Assembly (NCBI RefSeq): GCF_001421715.1
Contig: NZ_LMKP01000044.1
Coordinates: 154,858 to 218,857, forward strand
Direction: 5' to 3'
Source: Sphingomonas sp. Leaf22
Lineage (GTDB): Bacteria; Pseudomonadota; Alphaproteobacteria; Sphingomonadales; Sphingomonadaceae
Length of the DNA stretch: 64,000 nucleotides
Positions 16,094 to 24,020 of the stretch are shown in pieces; the first letter of the stretch is position 1, and each line of letters opens with the position of its first letter. A model generated the notes under the pieces. That model worked only from the letters and a program-made list of their open reading frames with translations, did no database searches and was not told the origin of the DNA. Made by a program: the position numbers and the translations under genes.

Positions 16094-17209
16094 TCAGGCG
16101 CGCTTGAACAAACTACTGAGATCAGGCGAATATTGCGCGTGCAGCGGCAGCAACCCGGCCCCGATCGCTGCCGCCCGTTGCCCCAGCGTTCCGACCCGTA
16201 TGTCAGGCGCAAAAAAATCTGGTGGGGCATCGGCGGCAAGCTGCCGCTCGACCGCTGCGGCGATGCCGGCCAGCTCGTGCGCGTCGAGCGATCCGTCGAG
16301 AATTACAGCCTCCAGATCGAGCAGGCTGTTGGCCCCTGCAATCGCAAAGGTCAGCGCCTCGGTACAGCGGTGACGCCAACCCTCCAGCGCGGCGGGAGTC
16401 GTCGCCCGGTCGCGGTCGTAAAGCGACGCATGATGGATAAGCGAATCGCGTCGGCCGTCGACCATGACCGGCATCGAAGCCAGCGCCCCGGCATTGCCAT
16501 GCCGCCCCTGCACAACCTGCCCGGCCACCACCAGCCCGCCGCCGACAAAGGTACCGAGGTTGATGAACAGATAGCTTTGCAGGTCGCCCCCCGCCCCGCA
16601 CAACAAATGCGCCAGCGTCGCGGCATTGCCATCATTGTCGAAAAAGGTCGGACAGTTCAGCCCGGCACGCAGCCGTTCGGCCACATCCTCCCGCCGCCAT
16701 TCCGCCGCCTGACGTTCGGAAATGCCTAACTCGTCGCGCCATTCGCCCAGAAACCATGGCATGGCAATGCCAATGCCCAGAAACGTACCGGGCTCGCGCA
16801 GCGATGCCGGCAGTTGTTCGTGCAGAAACCGGCCGATCCGCTCCACCGCCAAATCGATGGTCGGAAACGGGCTCGCATCGCATTGCAGCGCCTGCTGCTG
16901 ACCATCGAAATCGAGCAAGACCAGCGTCATCGCATTGCGCCCGATCTCGACACCAACCGTGTAACCACGCGCGCCGTTGATGCGATAAACCGTGGCCGGC
17001 TGCCCCATGCCGCCGGTGCGCTTTTCGGCTTGGAACAGCAAGCCGTCGCTATCGAGTTCGTCGATAATCCGTACGACCGCTTGCGGCGACAACCCGGTTA
17101 CGCGCGCAAGTTCGGCCTTTGAAGCACCGTTCAATCGCCGGATCGCCGACAGGATCAGCCGTTCGTTATACCGCCTCATCCCGCTAGCGTTCGTGCCCTT
17201 TCGCGCCAT
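16094..17209 (-). CDS. ROK family transcriptional repressor of the fructan operon
   Basis: This 371-aa NagC/XylR-type protein joins an N-terminal winged helix-turn-helix (NERLILSAIRRLNGASKAEL then TGLSPQAVVRIIDEL) to a ROK sugar-binding domain with VGVEIGRNAM, FDNDGNAAT and HGNAGAL. The kinase-type zinc Cys cluster is missing, as is usual for ROK regulators. It is likely to repress the fructan genes until a sugar such as fructose binds. The start is uncertain: the frame is open to a TTG at 17296; ATG 17245 and ATG 17209 both lack a strong ribosome binding site. I chose 17209 because MARKGTNASGMRRYNE aligns with the usual ROK N-terminus (KGTN..G.RRYNE). Confidence 0.88.
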   Translation of the reverse strand: MARKGTNASGMRRYNERLILSAIRRLNGASKAELARVTGLSPQAVVRIIDELDSDGLLFQAEKRTGGMGQPATVYRINGARGYTVGVEIGRNAMTLVLLDFDGQQQALQCDASPFPTIDLAVERIGRFLHEQLPASLREPGTFLGIGIAMPWFLGEWRDELGISERQAAEWRREDVAERLRAGLNCPTFFDNDGNAATLAHLLCGAGGDLQSYLFINLGTFVGGGLVVAGQVVQGRHGNAGALASMPVMVDGRRDSLIHHASLYDRDRATTPAALEGWRHRCTEALTFAIAGANSLLDLEAVILDGSLDAHELAGIAAAVERQLAADAPPDFFAPDIRVGTLGQRAAAIGAGLLPLHAQYSPDLSSLFKRA

Positions 17210-17904
17210 ATGCATACGGGCATCCGCTCCATTTCGACCGTTCATCTGAGCATGCCATACACAGGTTTCCTCGGAGAATACCGCGCTTTGTAGCAATTTA
17301 TCTCGCGAGCGACGGTTCAGCCCCGGTAGGGAAAAAGGCGTGATCCTGGCAAAGATTGGCGTCCTGACAGGCCGGAGCCGAACAGTACCGCTGGTGTTCC
17401 CGAGGTCCGGTCACGCGAGATTGAGCCGCGGCAGTCGGGCTCAGACACGAATTCCCGAAGCGATCGCTAGGGCGGACGGTCCCGCTCGCTTCACGGCGCA
17501 TTCGACCGTGCTACCGCGAGTACGGCGGACGCGAATTCCCGCTACTCGTAGCGCACAATGGTCAGCGTGCCGGGCCAGGACAAAGTCCGTGCGTTCGATG
17601 GTCAGCATCAAGATGGACACTGCCCGCTCGCGTTGCGACCCCGAATTACACGCTTTTCCCCCCGCCTCGCCCGCGCGCTTTTCGTGGCGCTTTCGACGCA
17701 TGCAGCGTCCCTAGCGAAACCGGCGGGAAAGCTGGGCGGAATGCCGCCATTCTTGATCGCAGCCGCGACGCAGATCGACGCACCTGGACGGGGTGCCGGC
17801 GGCGGCCCGTGTGAACGCGTCCGGTAGCGCCAAACCCGGCGCGCGATCGCCAGCGAAAACCGGTCAGCGAACGCCTGAAAACGTCCATATCGTGTGCGTT
17901 TTCG

Positions 17905-17920
17905 AAGGTGGTTTAGTAGG
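17905..17920. promoter_or_regulatory. Near copy of the fructan operator half-site
   Basis: AAGGTGGTTTAGTAGG differs by one base from AAGGTGATTTAGTAGG at 15953-15968, in the same orientation. The matching left arm of the inverted repeat is not present. It could be an auxiliary repressor site or the relic of a duplicated promoter. Confidence 0.35.
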
Positions 17921-17994
17921 CAGGGGGGAGGCGGGAAACTTCTTACCTGTCGAACAGTCGTGCAATTTCAATGGCTTGGGACGTTACAAAGACG

Positions 17995-18073
17995 CTTATC
18001 CCATCGTTACTGATAATAGACTTAGTTTCGAATATTTTGGTTTGAGAATATCGTGTTTTTACAGTGGGATAAG
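17995..18073. repeat. 9-bp inverted repeat around an AT-rich loop
   Basis: CTTATCCCA (17995-18003) and TGGGATAAG (18065-18073) are perfect inverted copies, with 61 bases of AT-rich DNA between them. In so GC-rich a background this could be an origin-like or protein-binding site for the element. Function unknown. Confidence 0.4.
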
Positions 18074-18259
18074 TGTTTTCGCTGGGGGCATGTAGGAAGC
18101 GATAACGCCGAGCGTGTTACATCGAAAATGCCGGATTTCCGCCGTTTCTTAGATCATCAAACCGGGGGATAAAGGAGATAAGACTTTTCCCGACCCCCCT
18201 CCCAAGCCGTGTTGTCGGCAGGAGGTTCGTCCTCGGCCAGCGGCGGTAGCGCACAGCAG

Positions 18260-18297
18260 AAGGGCCGGAGCGCGCATCCGCGTTCCGACCCTTTTCT
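18260..18297. terminator. Strong hairpin with T-rich flank (likely bidirectional terminator)
   Basis: AAGGGCCGGAGCGCG pairs with CGCGTTCCGACCCTT over 15 positions with one mismatch and one G-T pair, loop of about five bases. TTTTCT follows on the plus strand and TTCT on the minus strand. It sits about 30 bases past the stop of the antirepressor gene (minus strand), so it probably ends that transcript. Confidence 0.65.
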
Positions 18298-18325
18298 GTA
18301 CTCCGTCCGCCCGTCGGGGCAAAGC

Positions 18326-19144
18326 TCAGTCGGTGTCGGTGAAGACCCAGCAGTGGATGCCGCCGCCGGTCAGACGGCTGTTGACGGTCTTCGCCCCGAT
18401 GTAGCGCGGGTCGCTTGCCCGCAGCGCCCGGCCCAGCTGGGTGTCGAGCTTTAACGCGATACCCGCTCGCTTGAACTCTTCTGCGAGCGCCGTGCGGTTG
18501 ATGGCCAGCAGGCCGCCGGTCCGGCTGTGGTTGAAGACGACGCCGCGTCGCTTCAGTTCGGCAATGCCTGCCCAGAAAGGGGCAACCGCATCAGAGGGAT
18601 GCGGGGCATCGAAGCCCAGATCATCCATCGCCGGCGGGGCCATGCCGATGTCGCGGCAGAGATCGCCGATCATCGCATGGATGACACGGCGTTCGGTGCG
18701 GTTGCGGGTGTGCTGCAACCTCGCGGTCAGCCGCAGCACCTGGTTCTGGATCGCGATGCGCGACTGGATCGGCATCGCGGCCGGTCGTTGGGCAGCGCCG
18801 TGGAAGTGATTGAACAACACCCGGAATGCACGGCGCTGATACGAGACGATGAGTTCGCGCTTGAGAGGATCGCGAACCCGATCAGGATGAAGCGTCACAA
18901 GCCACCCGTGGAACTGTTCGAGTTGGAGTGTGACCGCCTCTTGTTCACCGCCTGCAGAAGGTATGTGCGTTACAAACATACCCTGCCGGATGGCGGGGTG
19001 TCGGTTGATACGTTGATACTGCCCATTCCAGTCGAGGCCGAGGGCCGCAACGATCGGTTTCATAACAACGAAAATGTCGGCGTCTCGCTGGATTGTCGCG
19101 ATCTGCTGCGTGTCGAATGGCACGAGCTCTAGTCGGGTTGCCAT
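18326..19144 (-). CDS. P22-type phage antirepressor
   Basis: The protein (272 aa) begins with a P22 antirepressor N-terminal-like domain: VVMKPIVAALGLDWNGQYQR, HPAIRQGMF and LQLEQFHGWLVTLHPDRVRD. Such proteins bind and inactivate phage repressors. The last 65 residues (FNHSRTGGLLAIN through IGAKTVNSRLTGGGIHCW) match the end of the element's primase-helicase. Here the antirepressor may act on the S24 repressor at 6503, which now appears broken. It is followed by a strong terminator and preceded by a small gene on the same strand. Confidence 0.85.
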   Translation of the reverse strand: MATRLELVPFDTQQIATIQRDADIFVVMKPIVAALGLDWNGQYQRINRHPAIRQGMFVTHIPSAGGEQEAVTLQLEQFHGWLVTLHPDRVRDPLKRELIVSYQRRAFRVLFNHFHGAAQRPAAMPIQSRIAIQNQVLRLTARLQHTRNRTERRVIHAMIGDLCRDIGMAPPAMDDLGFDAPHPSDAVAPFWAGIAELKRRGVVFNHSRTGGLLAINRTALAEEFKRAGIALKLDTQLGRALRASDPRYIGAKTVNSRLTGGGIHCWVFTDTD

Positions 19145-19167
19145 GGCCTATCTCCTATGAGCTAGCG

Positions 19168-19434
19168 TCAACCGCGACGGCCGTGGGAAAAGGTCATGTT
19201 GTCGAGCATGGTACCCAATCGATCGCTGAGGACCAGCATCAGCGCTGACAAGTTGTGGCAGGTGATTTCCGGCGTCTCGGTTGCACGTTCGATACGGCCA
19301 TCAAACGCCAGCTCTGCAACACCTGCTAGCGCGTCGCGTACCAGCGTTAGGTTCATGAACTCGTTTTCGGTGATGGCGTAATGCCCTTCCTCGACAACGG
19401 AACGCCGGGTATTCTGTGAAGTAGCCTGGGCCAT
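19168..19434 (-). CDS. Small hypothetical protein
   Basis: This 88-aa protein has no family I recognise. A central segment, MNLTLVRDALAGVAELAFDGRIE, and a C-terminal one, NLSALMLVLSDRLGTMLDNM, should be helical. The start ATG at 19434 has AGGAA about nine bases upstream. It lies 23 bases upstream of the antirepressor gene on the same strand, so the two are probably cotranscribed. It may be a small phage-type regulatory protein; the evidence is context only. Confidence 0.6.
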   Translation of the reverse strand: MAQATSQNTRRSVVEEGHYAITENEFMNLTLVRDALAGVAELAFDGRIERATETPEITCHNLSALMLVLSDRLGTMLDNMTFSHGRRG

Positions 19435-19460
19435 GGGTGATTTCCTTGGTTCGGGTCAGG

Positions 19461-19490
19461 CCCAGCGCAGGGTGGCAGCCTTGCGCTGGG
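19461..19490. other. 9-bp stem-loop in divergent intergenic region
   Basis: CCCAGCGCA (19461-19469) and TGCGCTGGG (19482-19490) can form a perfect stem with a 12-base loop. It lies between the divergent small gene at 19434 and the RHH gene at 19515. No T-run follows, so it is more likely a regulatory site than a terminator. Confidence 0.4.
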
Positions 19491-19495
19491 CTGCA

Positions 19496-19512
19496 TTTGT
19501 GATAATCACAAA
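19496..19512. promoter_or_regulatory. 17-base palindrome at the RHH gene start
   Basis: TTTGTGATAATCACAAA is a perfect palindrome (8+1+8) that ends two bases before the ATG of the RHH gene at 19515. Its place suggests autoregulation. It leaves no room for a ribosome binding site, so the mRNA may be leaderless or the true start is downstream. Confidence 0.5.
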
Positions 19513-19514
19513 AT

Positions 19515-19709
19515 ATGTCGAACGCAATATCTGATAATCAAAAAAGGCGCGTAGGGCGACCGGCGACAGGAAGCGATCCCATGGTTGGGGTTCGACTTCC
19601 TCCAGCGATTACAGCTCGGTTGGACGCTTGGGCTGATGATCGGCATGAAAGTCGAGCCGCTGCGATCCGGTTGATGATTGTCGAACGTCTAGATGCAGAC
19701 GGATACTAA
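19515..19709 (+). CDS. Ribbon-helix-helix (CopG-like) protein 1
   Basis: This 64-aa protein has an AT-hook-like basic arm (RRVGRPATG), a beta-strand MVGVRLPP and two helices (AITARLDAWADDRHESRAAAIRLMIVERL), the pattern of ribbon-helix-helix DNA-binding proteins. Position upstream of the mobilisation genes suggests a role in control or in the relaxosome. The palindrome at 19496-19512 abuts the start codon. It overlaps the next gene, also an RHH protein, by 17 bases. Confidence 0.72.
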   Translation: MSNAISDNQKRRVGRPATGSDPMVGVRLPPAITARLDAWADDRHESRAAAIRLMIVERLDADGY

Positions 19710-19875
19710 ACGGCCACGAGGCCGCCCCCGTGTCGGTTCGATAGCTGTGTCCGTCCGCGTCCCACCGGAGGAACTAGCTGTGCTTGACCAGTGGATTGCG
19801 GAACAGCCCGACCGGCTATCTCGACCAGAAGCGTTGCGCCGGCTTGCGAAGTTGGCGATCGCGTCTGAGCAATAA
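19693..19875 (+). CDS. Ribbon-helix-helix (CopG-like) protein 2
   Basis: This 60-aa protein begins with a clear AT-hook-like motif, KRPRGRPRVG, followed by the strand AVSVRVPPE and helices LAVLDQWIAEQPDRLSRPEALRRLAKLAIA. It is a second RHH protein in tandem with, and probably a diverged copy of, the preceding one. The two may form heterodimers or act on different sites. The 17-base overlap with the first gene points to coupled translation. Confidence 0.72.
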   Translation: MQTDTKRPRGRPRVGSIAVSVRVPPEELAVLDQWIAEQPDRLSRPEALRRLAKLAIASEQ

Positions 19876-20222
19876 GCAGCAGCTGGCAGCAATTCCGGAC
19901 GGCAGTCCGGGCGGCAGTCCGGGCGGTTGCCCGTTGAAAGCCCCGGCCATCTTCCGAACAATCGACAAGCAACCGAACGCCCTGCCACGACGATTGTAGG
20001 GAGTCAGGAAGCACAGATCACGCTGCGTTCAGCTGTGATAAGTGGCTGTTTTTGCACAGTTACGACCGGTTACTAACGCGGCAGGCAGCTGCGTACGTAT
20101 GCTAACAACGGATTGTTGGATACTTTTCAGCGCCGTCGATCCACTTGCGTATCGCTCATTTCTGTCGATCCTGACCGTCGTGACCCCCGGCGGACGGGCG
20201 GCAGCAATCACAGGACGAACCA
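19876..20222. other. Intergenic region upstream of the mobilisation operon
   Basis: No gene is seen. The block CGGCAGTCCGGG occurs twice in tandem at 19900-19923, followed by a degenerate third unit. This is the natural place for an oriT or mobilisation promoter, but I cannot identify a nic site. Confidence 0.35.
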
Positions 20223-20456
20223 GTGCGAACGACCCTTTGCGCCCCCGAGGCAGCCACGGACGCGGCTTGCCCCTGCCCCAACGAAGTGGTCGTGCGGGAC
20301 ATCGATCGCGTTATGGCGGATCACCTCAGCGTGCTGGATGCGTGGATGGGTGCGCTGTGGCGCGTCTGCGATCGGGCTGAGTATGAGGGTGCCCTGCCCC
20401 CGCCGCGTCATCCGACGACCGGAGATCCGGCCACGGCAGACAGGGAGGACACATGA
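20223..20456 (+). CDS. Small hypothetical protein of the mobilisation operon
   Basis: This 77-aa product starts with GTG, with AGGA eight bases upstream. It has a Cys-containing N-terminus (CAPEAATDAACPCPNEVV) and a helical centre (DRVMADHLSVLDAWMGALWRVCDRAEYEG). No family is recognised. It overlaps the next gene as ATGA, which supports it as a real gene of the relaxase operon. Confidence 0.6.
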   Translation: MRTTLCAPEAATDAACPCPNEVVVRDIDRVMADHLSVLDAWMGALWRVCDRAEYEGALPPPRHPTTGDPATADREDT

Positions 20457-21127
20457 GTTTCGGACGTAAGGCGCTCGGCAAATCGATCTCGTTCGCGCCG
20501 GGTCGCTATGCGATGCTGCAGGACGAAGCGGCTCAGGAAGGCATACCGTTCAGCGCGCTGGTCGAGCGGTATCTGGCGATGGCCATGGAACCGCGTCCTG
20601 ATTCCGACGACGCTCTGCAGTCGTTGCCTGCACCGTCAGAGGCGACAGTGCCGGCAGTACGCGTCGAGCCCGCGCCGCCGGCACCCGTCGAAGTGGCGCC
20701 CCGCCCGGTCCGCGTGCTGGAGGCGGAGCCCACCGTAGATGGCGGACCGCCGCCGCGCCGTCGGCAACGCTACGCGTTCGATGGCTCGACGGGGCTCGGT
20801 ATGCTGATCGGCTTTATCGCGGCGCTCGCCGTGCTGTTGCTGGTCCCCGGTGATGGCGTCGTTGCGGAGAAGATCGCACTGGCCGCGCTTGGGATGCGCG
20901 GTGACGGGTATGGCGCGGGCGTGATGTTGCTGAACCGGCACGCGGGCGAGGACGATATCACCCGCTACCTGTTCGCTACCGCCAACATTCCGGATAACCG
21001 CAAGCGGCTGTTCGCCTGTGCCAAGCGCGCCGGCAAGGGCAGCGATTATCGCGAGCTTGAGCCGTGCCGGATCTACGTTCCCGGGCAGCGGCGCGAGCGC
21101 GAGTTGTTGCAGGGCATCGTTCGATGA
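20453..21127 (+). CDS. RHH-like protein with one transmembrane helix, upstream of relaxase
   Basis: The protein (224 aa) has an N-terminal segment SISFAPGRYAMLQDEAAQEGIPFSALVERYL that fits a ribbon-helix-helix fold (strand plus two helices, residues 11-41). A Pro-rich linker (50-100) and a basic patch PPRRRQRY follow, then one membrane helix (about 114-132) and a soluble C-terminal domain with two Cys (C189, C205). GGGAGG precedes the ATG. The relaxase gene starts 16 bases downstream. It may be a relaxosome accessory factor of the TrwA type tethered to the membrane, but that role is inferred from the layout and not from a named family. Confidence 0.65.
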   Translation: MSFGRKALGKSISFAPGRYAMLQDEAAQEGIPFSALVERYLAMAMEPRPDSDDALQSLPAPSEATVPAVRVEPAPPAPVEVAPRPVRVLEAEPTVDGGPPPRRRQRYAFDGSTGLGMLIGFIAALAVLLLVPGDGVVAEKIALAALGMRGDGYGAGVMLLNRHAGEDDITRYLFATANIPDNRKRLFACAKRAGKGSDYRELEPCRIYVPGQRRERELLQGIVR

Positions 21128-21143
21128 CGTCCGGGCGGCCGCC

Positions 21144-24020
21144 ATGCTGACCCCGGCGGTCGTCCGGTCCGCGTCCGGGGCGGCGAGCTACTATGCCGCC
21201 GATAACTACTACACCGATGGGCAGGCGACCGAGGCGAGTGTGTGGGTCGGCGAAGGGGCTGCGCAACTCGGGCTGACCGGAGAGGTTAGCCGTGAACCGT
21301 TCGAAGCGGTGTTGCGAGGCGAGCTTCCCAATGGTTCGACGATCCCGCCCGGGGCGAATGGCAACCATCGTGCTGGCATGGACTTCACCTTCTCCGCGCC
21401 AAAATCGATGTCGTTGCTAGCCTATGTTGGCGGTGACGCGCGGTTGCTGGCGGCGCACATGGCGTCCGTCCGCTCGACAGTCGGATGGATCGAGCGCAAC
21501 CTTGCCGAGACGCGGGTGGCGAAGGACGGCGCACAGGAGACGGTGCGGTCGGGCAACCTGATCGTCGCACTGTTCCAGCACGATACGAGCCGGGCGTTGG
21601 ATCCTCAGGCACATATCCACGCGATCATCGCCAACGCGACGCGGGGGCCGGACGGCAAGTGGCGGGCGGTTCTCAACGACGCGTTGTGGGAGGGCTATTC
21701 GACCGCCGCCTCGGTCTACAACGCGGACCTGCGGCAACGGGTTGAGGCGCTGGGCTATGCGACCGAGCGCGTTGCCAAGCATGGTCAGTTCGAGATTTCG
21801 GGCATCCCTCGCGAGGTGATCGAGCGGTTCTCCACCCGGTCCGCGGAAATCGACGCGGCGATGAAGGGTATGAAGCACCAGACACCGGAGGCGAGGTCGG
21901 CGGTGACGATTGGGACCCGGGCCGCCAAACCGGCTGAGATCGATCGGGCCGAGTTGCGCGGAGAGTGGGTAGCGCGGGCGGAGAAGACCGGCATCGATCT
22001 GCCGGCCATGGTGGCGGAAGCGAGCCGGATTGCGGCTCTCAGTCCGACGGCTTGGCGACGGTTGGTTGATGGTACGCGCGGTGTCGGTGCGCAGGGTCTC
22101 GCCCTAGCCGAACGGCTTGGCATTCGAGTGAAGGCGCCGGACCCGTTGGTGCCGGAGCGAACCGGGCGGTTGCACCCAACGGCATTTGCAGCGGCGCACG
22201 CGGTCGCTTCGGCCATCCGGCATTTGGCCGAGCGTGAGGCTGCCTTTCCAGCGCGGGAGGTGCTGAAGACGGCGCTCGATATGGGCGCGCCGATGGGTGC
22301 GGCTGCGGTCGAGACGCGGATGGCGACGTTGGTCGGTCGCGGATTGCTGATCGCGGGTGCCGACGGGCGGATGATGACGACCGCCGCTGCACTGGCGACG
22401 GAGCAGGCGATTGTCGACGGTGTGGTCGACGGCAAAGGTGCTGTGGCCCCTGTTCTGGAACAGGCCCAAGCGAAAGAGCGTGTTGCTGCGGCGGCGCGGG
22501 CGGACGGGCGGCGTTTGAACGCTGGGCAGATGAGCGCCGCCACCCGCATCCTATCAAGCACTGACAGGATCGTCGCGGTTCAGGGCGTGGCTGGCGCTGG
22601 CAAATCGTCGATGCTGAAGCCTGCGCTGGCGATCGTCGCCGAGGAAGGGCGCACCGTGCTCGGACTGGCGGTGCAGAACACGGTTGCACGGCGGCTTGGG
22701 CAGGACACTGGCATCGAGGCGCGGACCGTCGCCTCGTTCCTGCACGAGCATGATGGGCGCGTTCGGACTGACCAGCATGAGCGGCGATCGGTCGCAGTTC
22801 TCCGGGGCTCGGTCCTCGTGATCGACGAAGCGTCGATGCTCGGCAACGACGCAATGCGGCGGCTTGTCGACGTTGCCAATCGCTACGAGCTCGGAAGGCT
22901 CGTGCTGGTCGGGGATAGTCGTCAACTTGGCGCGGTCGAATGTGGGCGGCCGTTCAACATCGTCCAGCGTGTCGGCGACACAGCGTTCATGCCGACGAAC
23001 CTGCGTGCCACGAACGACGAGATGCGCGCGATCCATGCCGCTGCGCAGGCCGGCAACGTCGGCGAGCTGATGGGGCTACTGAAGGCGGACACGATCGAAG
23101 CGCCGGGCGAAGGGGCCGAAACCGTCGCGCGGATGTGGATGGCGTTGCCTCCCGACGAACGCGGCCGCACCGGCATCTACACCTCCGGTCGCCAGTTGCG
23201 TGCCGACGTAAACAGCGAGGTTCAGCGGCTGCGAATAGCGAACGGCGAGCTGGGCCAAACGCCCGCCAGACTGTCAATCTACGATCCCGTTCACCTAAGC
23301 CGCGAGGAAGAGCGGATCGCGCACCATTACACCCCCGGTCGCATCGTGGAGTTTGCGAGGGACCTTCCGAGCCAGGGTATTGAGCGCGGGCTGGCGCTTG
23401 TCGTTCGATCGGGGCGCGGGGTCGTCACGTTGCAAAGGCGCAGCGGCGTCGAACAACGGTATCTGCCGGGCAAGCTTGCACCCAACCGCAGCGAGGACGC
23501 GGTGCGGGTGTTCGAGTTGCGCAAACTGACGCTGTTCGCCGGCGACCAGTTGCGCTGGACCGGCACCGACCATTCCCGCGGTTTAGTCAACGCCGACACC
23601 GCCACGCTGCGCGAGGTCCGGCCGGACGCTCTACTGATCGAAACCAACAGGGGCGAACGGGTCGAGTTGGCGCCGAAGGATCCGATGCTGCGGCGGATCG
23701 ATCTAGCCTATGCCACCAGTGCTCATGCCGCCCAGGGCGCTACAAGTGATCGGGGTATCATTGTTGCCGACAGCCGTGAGGGACGCTTAATTTCTACCAG
23801 CTTGATGCGGGTGTTGACGACCCGCGTGCGGGAGCATGTGACGTTGGTCGTGGACAATGCCGTGCGGTTAGAGCGAGTTGCGGGACGCCGGGATGGTGCG
23901 AAGACGGAAGCGTCGCTTGTTGGAGAAGCCACTGCAAAGAGCGCCCGCCTGCCAGAAAAGCAGATTGCGCTCGAAATGACCGGAAGGGAGCGGGAACGAT
24001 CGATCGAACTCGAAATGTAG
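21144..24020 (+). CDS. MobF relaxase-helicase (TrwC/TraA-like)
   Basis: This 958-aa protein is a conjugative relaxase fused to a helicase. The N-terminal TrwC-type domain has Tyr pairs Y16-Y17 and Y22-Y23 (ASYYAADNYY), the active-site region FTFSAPKSMS and the three-His metal motif with H146 and H157/H159 (DPQAHIHAIIAN). The C-terminal UvrD/RecD-like half has a Walker A motif GVAGAGKSS near residue 480 and a Walker B motif DEASML. It should nick oriT and unwind the transferred strand. I chose ATG 21144 because it puts the catalytic Tyr near the N-terminus as in all MobF proteins; the open frame extends to a GTG at 21018. The C-terminus is short compared with TraI. Confidence 0.93.
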   Translation: MLTPAVVRSASGAASYYAADNYYTDGQATEASVWVGEGAAQLGLTGEVSREPFEAVLRGELPNGSTIPPGANGNHRAGMDFTFSAPKSMSLLAYVGGDARLLAAHMASVRSTVGWIERNLAETRVAKDGAQETVRSGNLIVALFQHDTSRALDPQAHIHAIIANATRGPDGKWRAVLNDALWEGYSTAASVYNADLRQRVEALGYATERVAKHGQFEISGIPREVIERFSTRSAEIDAAMKGMKHQTPEARSAVTIGTRAAKPAEIDRAELRGEWVARAEKTGIDLPAMVAEASRIAALSPTAWRRLVDGTRGVGAQGLALAERLGIRVKAPDPLVPERTGRLHPTAFAAAHAVASAIRHLAEREAAFPAREVLKTALDMGAPMGAAAVETRMATLVGRGLLIAGADGRMMTTAAALATEQAIVDGVVDGKGAVAPVLEQAQAKERVAAAARADGRRLNAGQMSAATRILSSTDRIVAVQGVAGAGKSSMLKPALAIVAEEGRTVLGLAVQNTVARRLGQDTGIEARTVASFLHEHDGRVRTDQHERRSVAVLRGSVLVIDEASMLGNDAMRRLVDVANRYELGRLVLVGDSRQLGAVECGRPFNIVQRVGDTAFMPTNLRATNDEMRAIHAAAQAGNVGELMGLLKADTIEAPGEGAETVARMWMALPPDERGRTGIYTSGRQLRADVNSEVQRLRIANGELGQTPARLSIYDPVHLSREEERIAHHYTPGRIVEFARDLPSQGIERGLALVVRSGRGVVTLQRRSGVEQRYLPGKLAPNRSEDAVRVFELRKLTLFAGDQLRWTGTDHSRGLVNADTATLREVRPDALLIETNRGERVELAPKDPMLRRIDLAYATSAHAAQGATSDRGIIVADSREGRLISTSLMRVLTTRVREHVTLVVDNAVRLERVAGRRDGAKTEASLVGEATAKSARLPEKQIALEMTGRERERSIELEM

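Larger units (their letters stand above)
17210..18259. other. Non-coding stretch between the ROK gene and the antirepressor
   Basis: No convincing gene is seen. The open frames here (for example 17340-17714 plus strand) are rich in Arg, Ser and Pro and look like chance products of GC-rich DNA. The 3' third is clearly AT-richer than the rest of the window. It holds a near copy of the fructan operator at 17905-17920 and a long-range inverted repeat at 17995-18073. Confidence 0.5.

Noticed and set aside
17340..17714. Possible gene upstream of the antirepressor
   Set aside because: Arg/Ser/Pro-rich product, no ribosome binding site, no motif; both strands are open by chance.
19900..19923. CRISPR-like or satellite array at the CGGCAGTCCGGG repeats
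   Set aside because: Only two exact units of 12 bases without spacers; no cas genes anywhere in the window.
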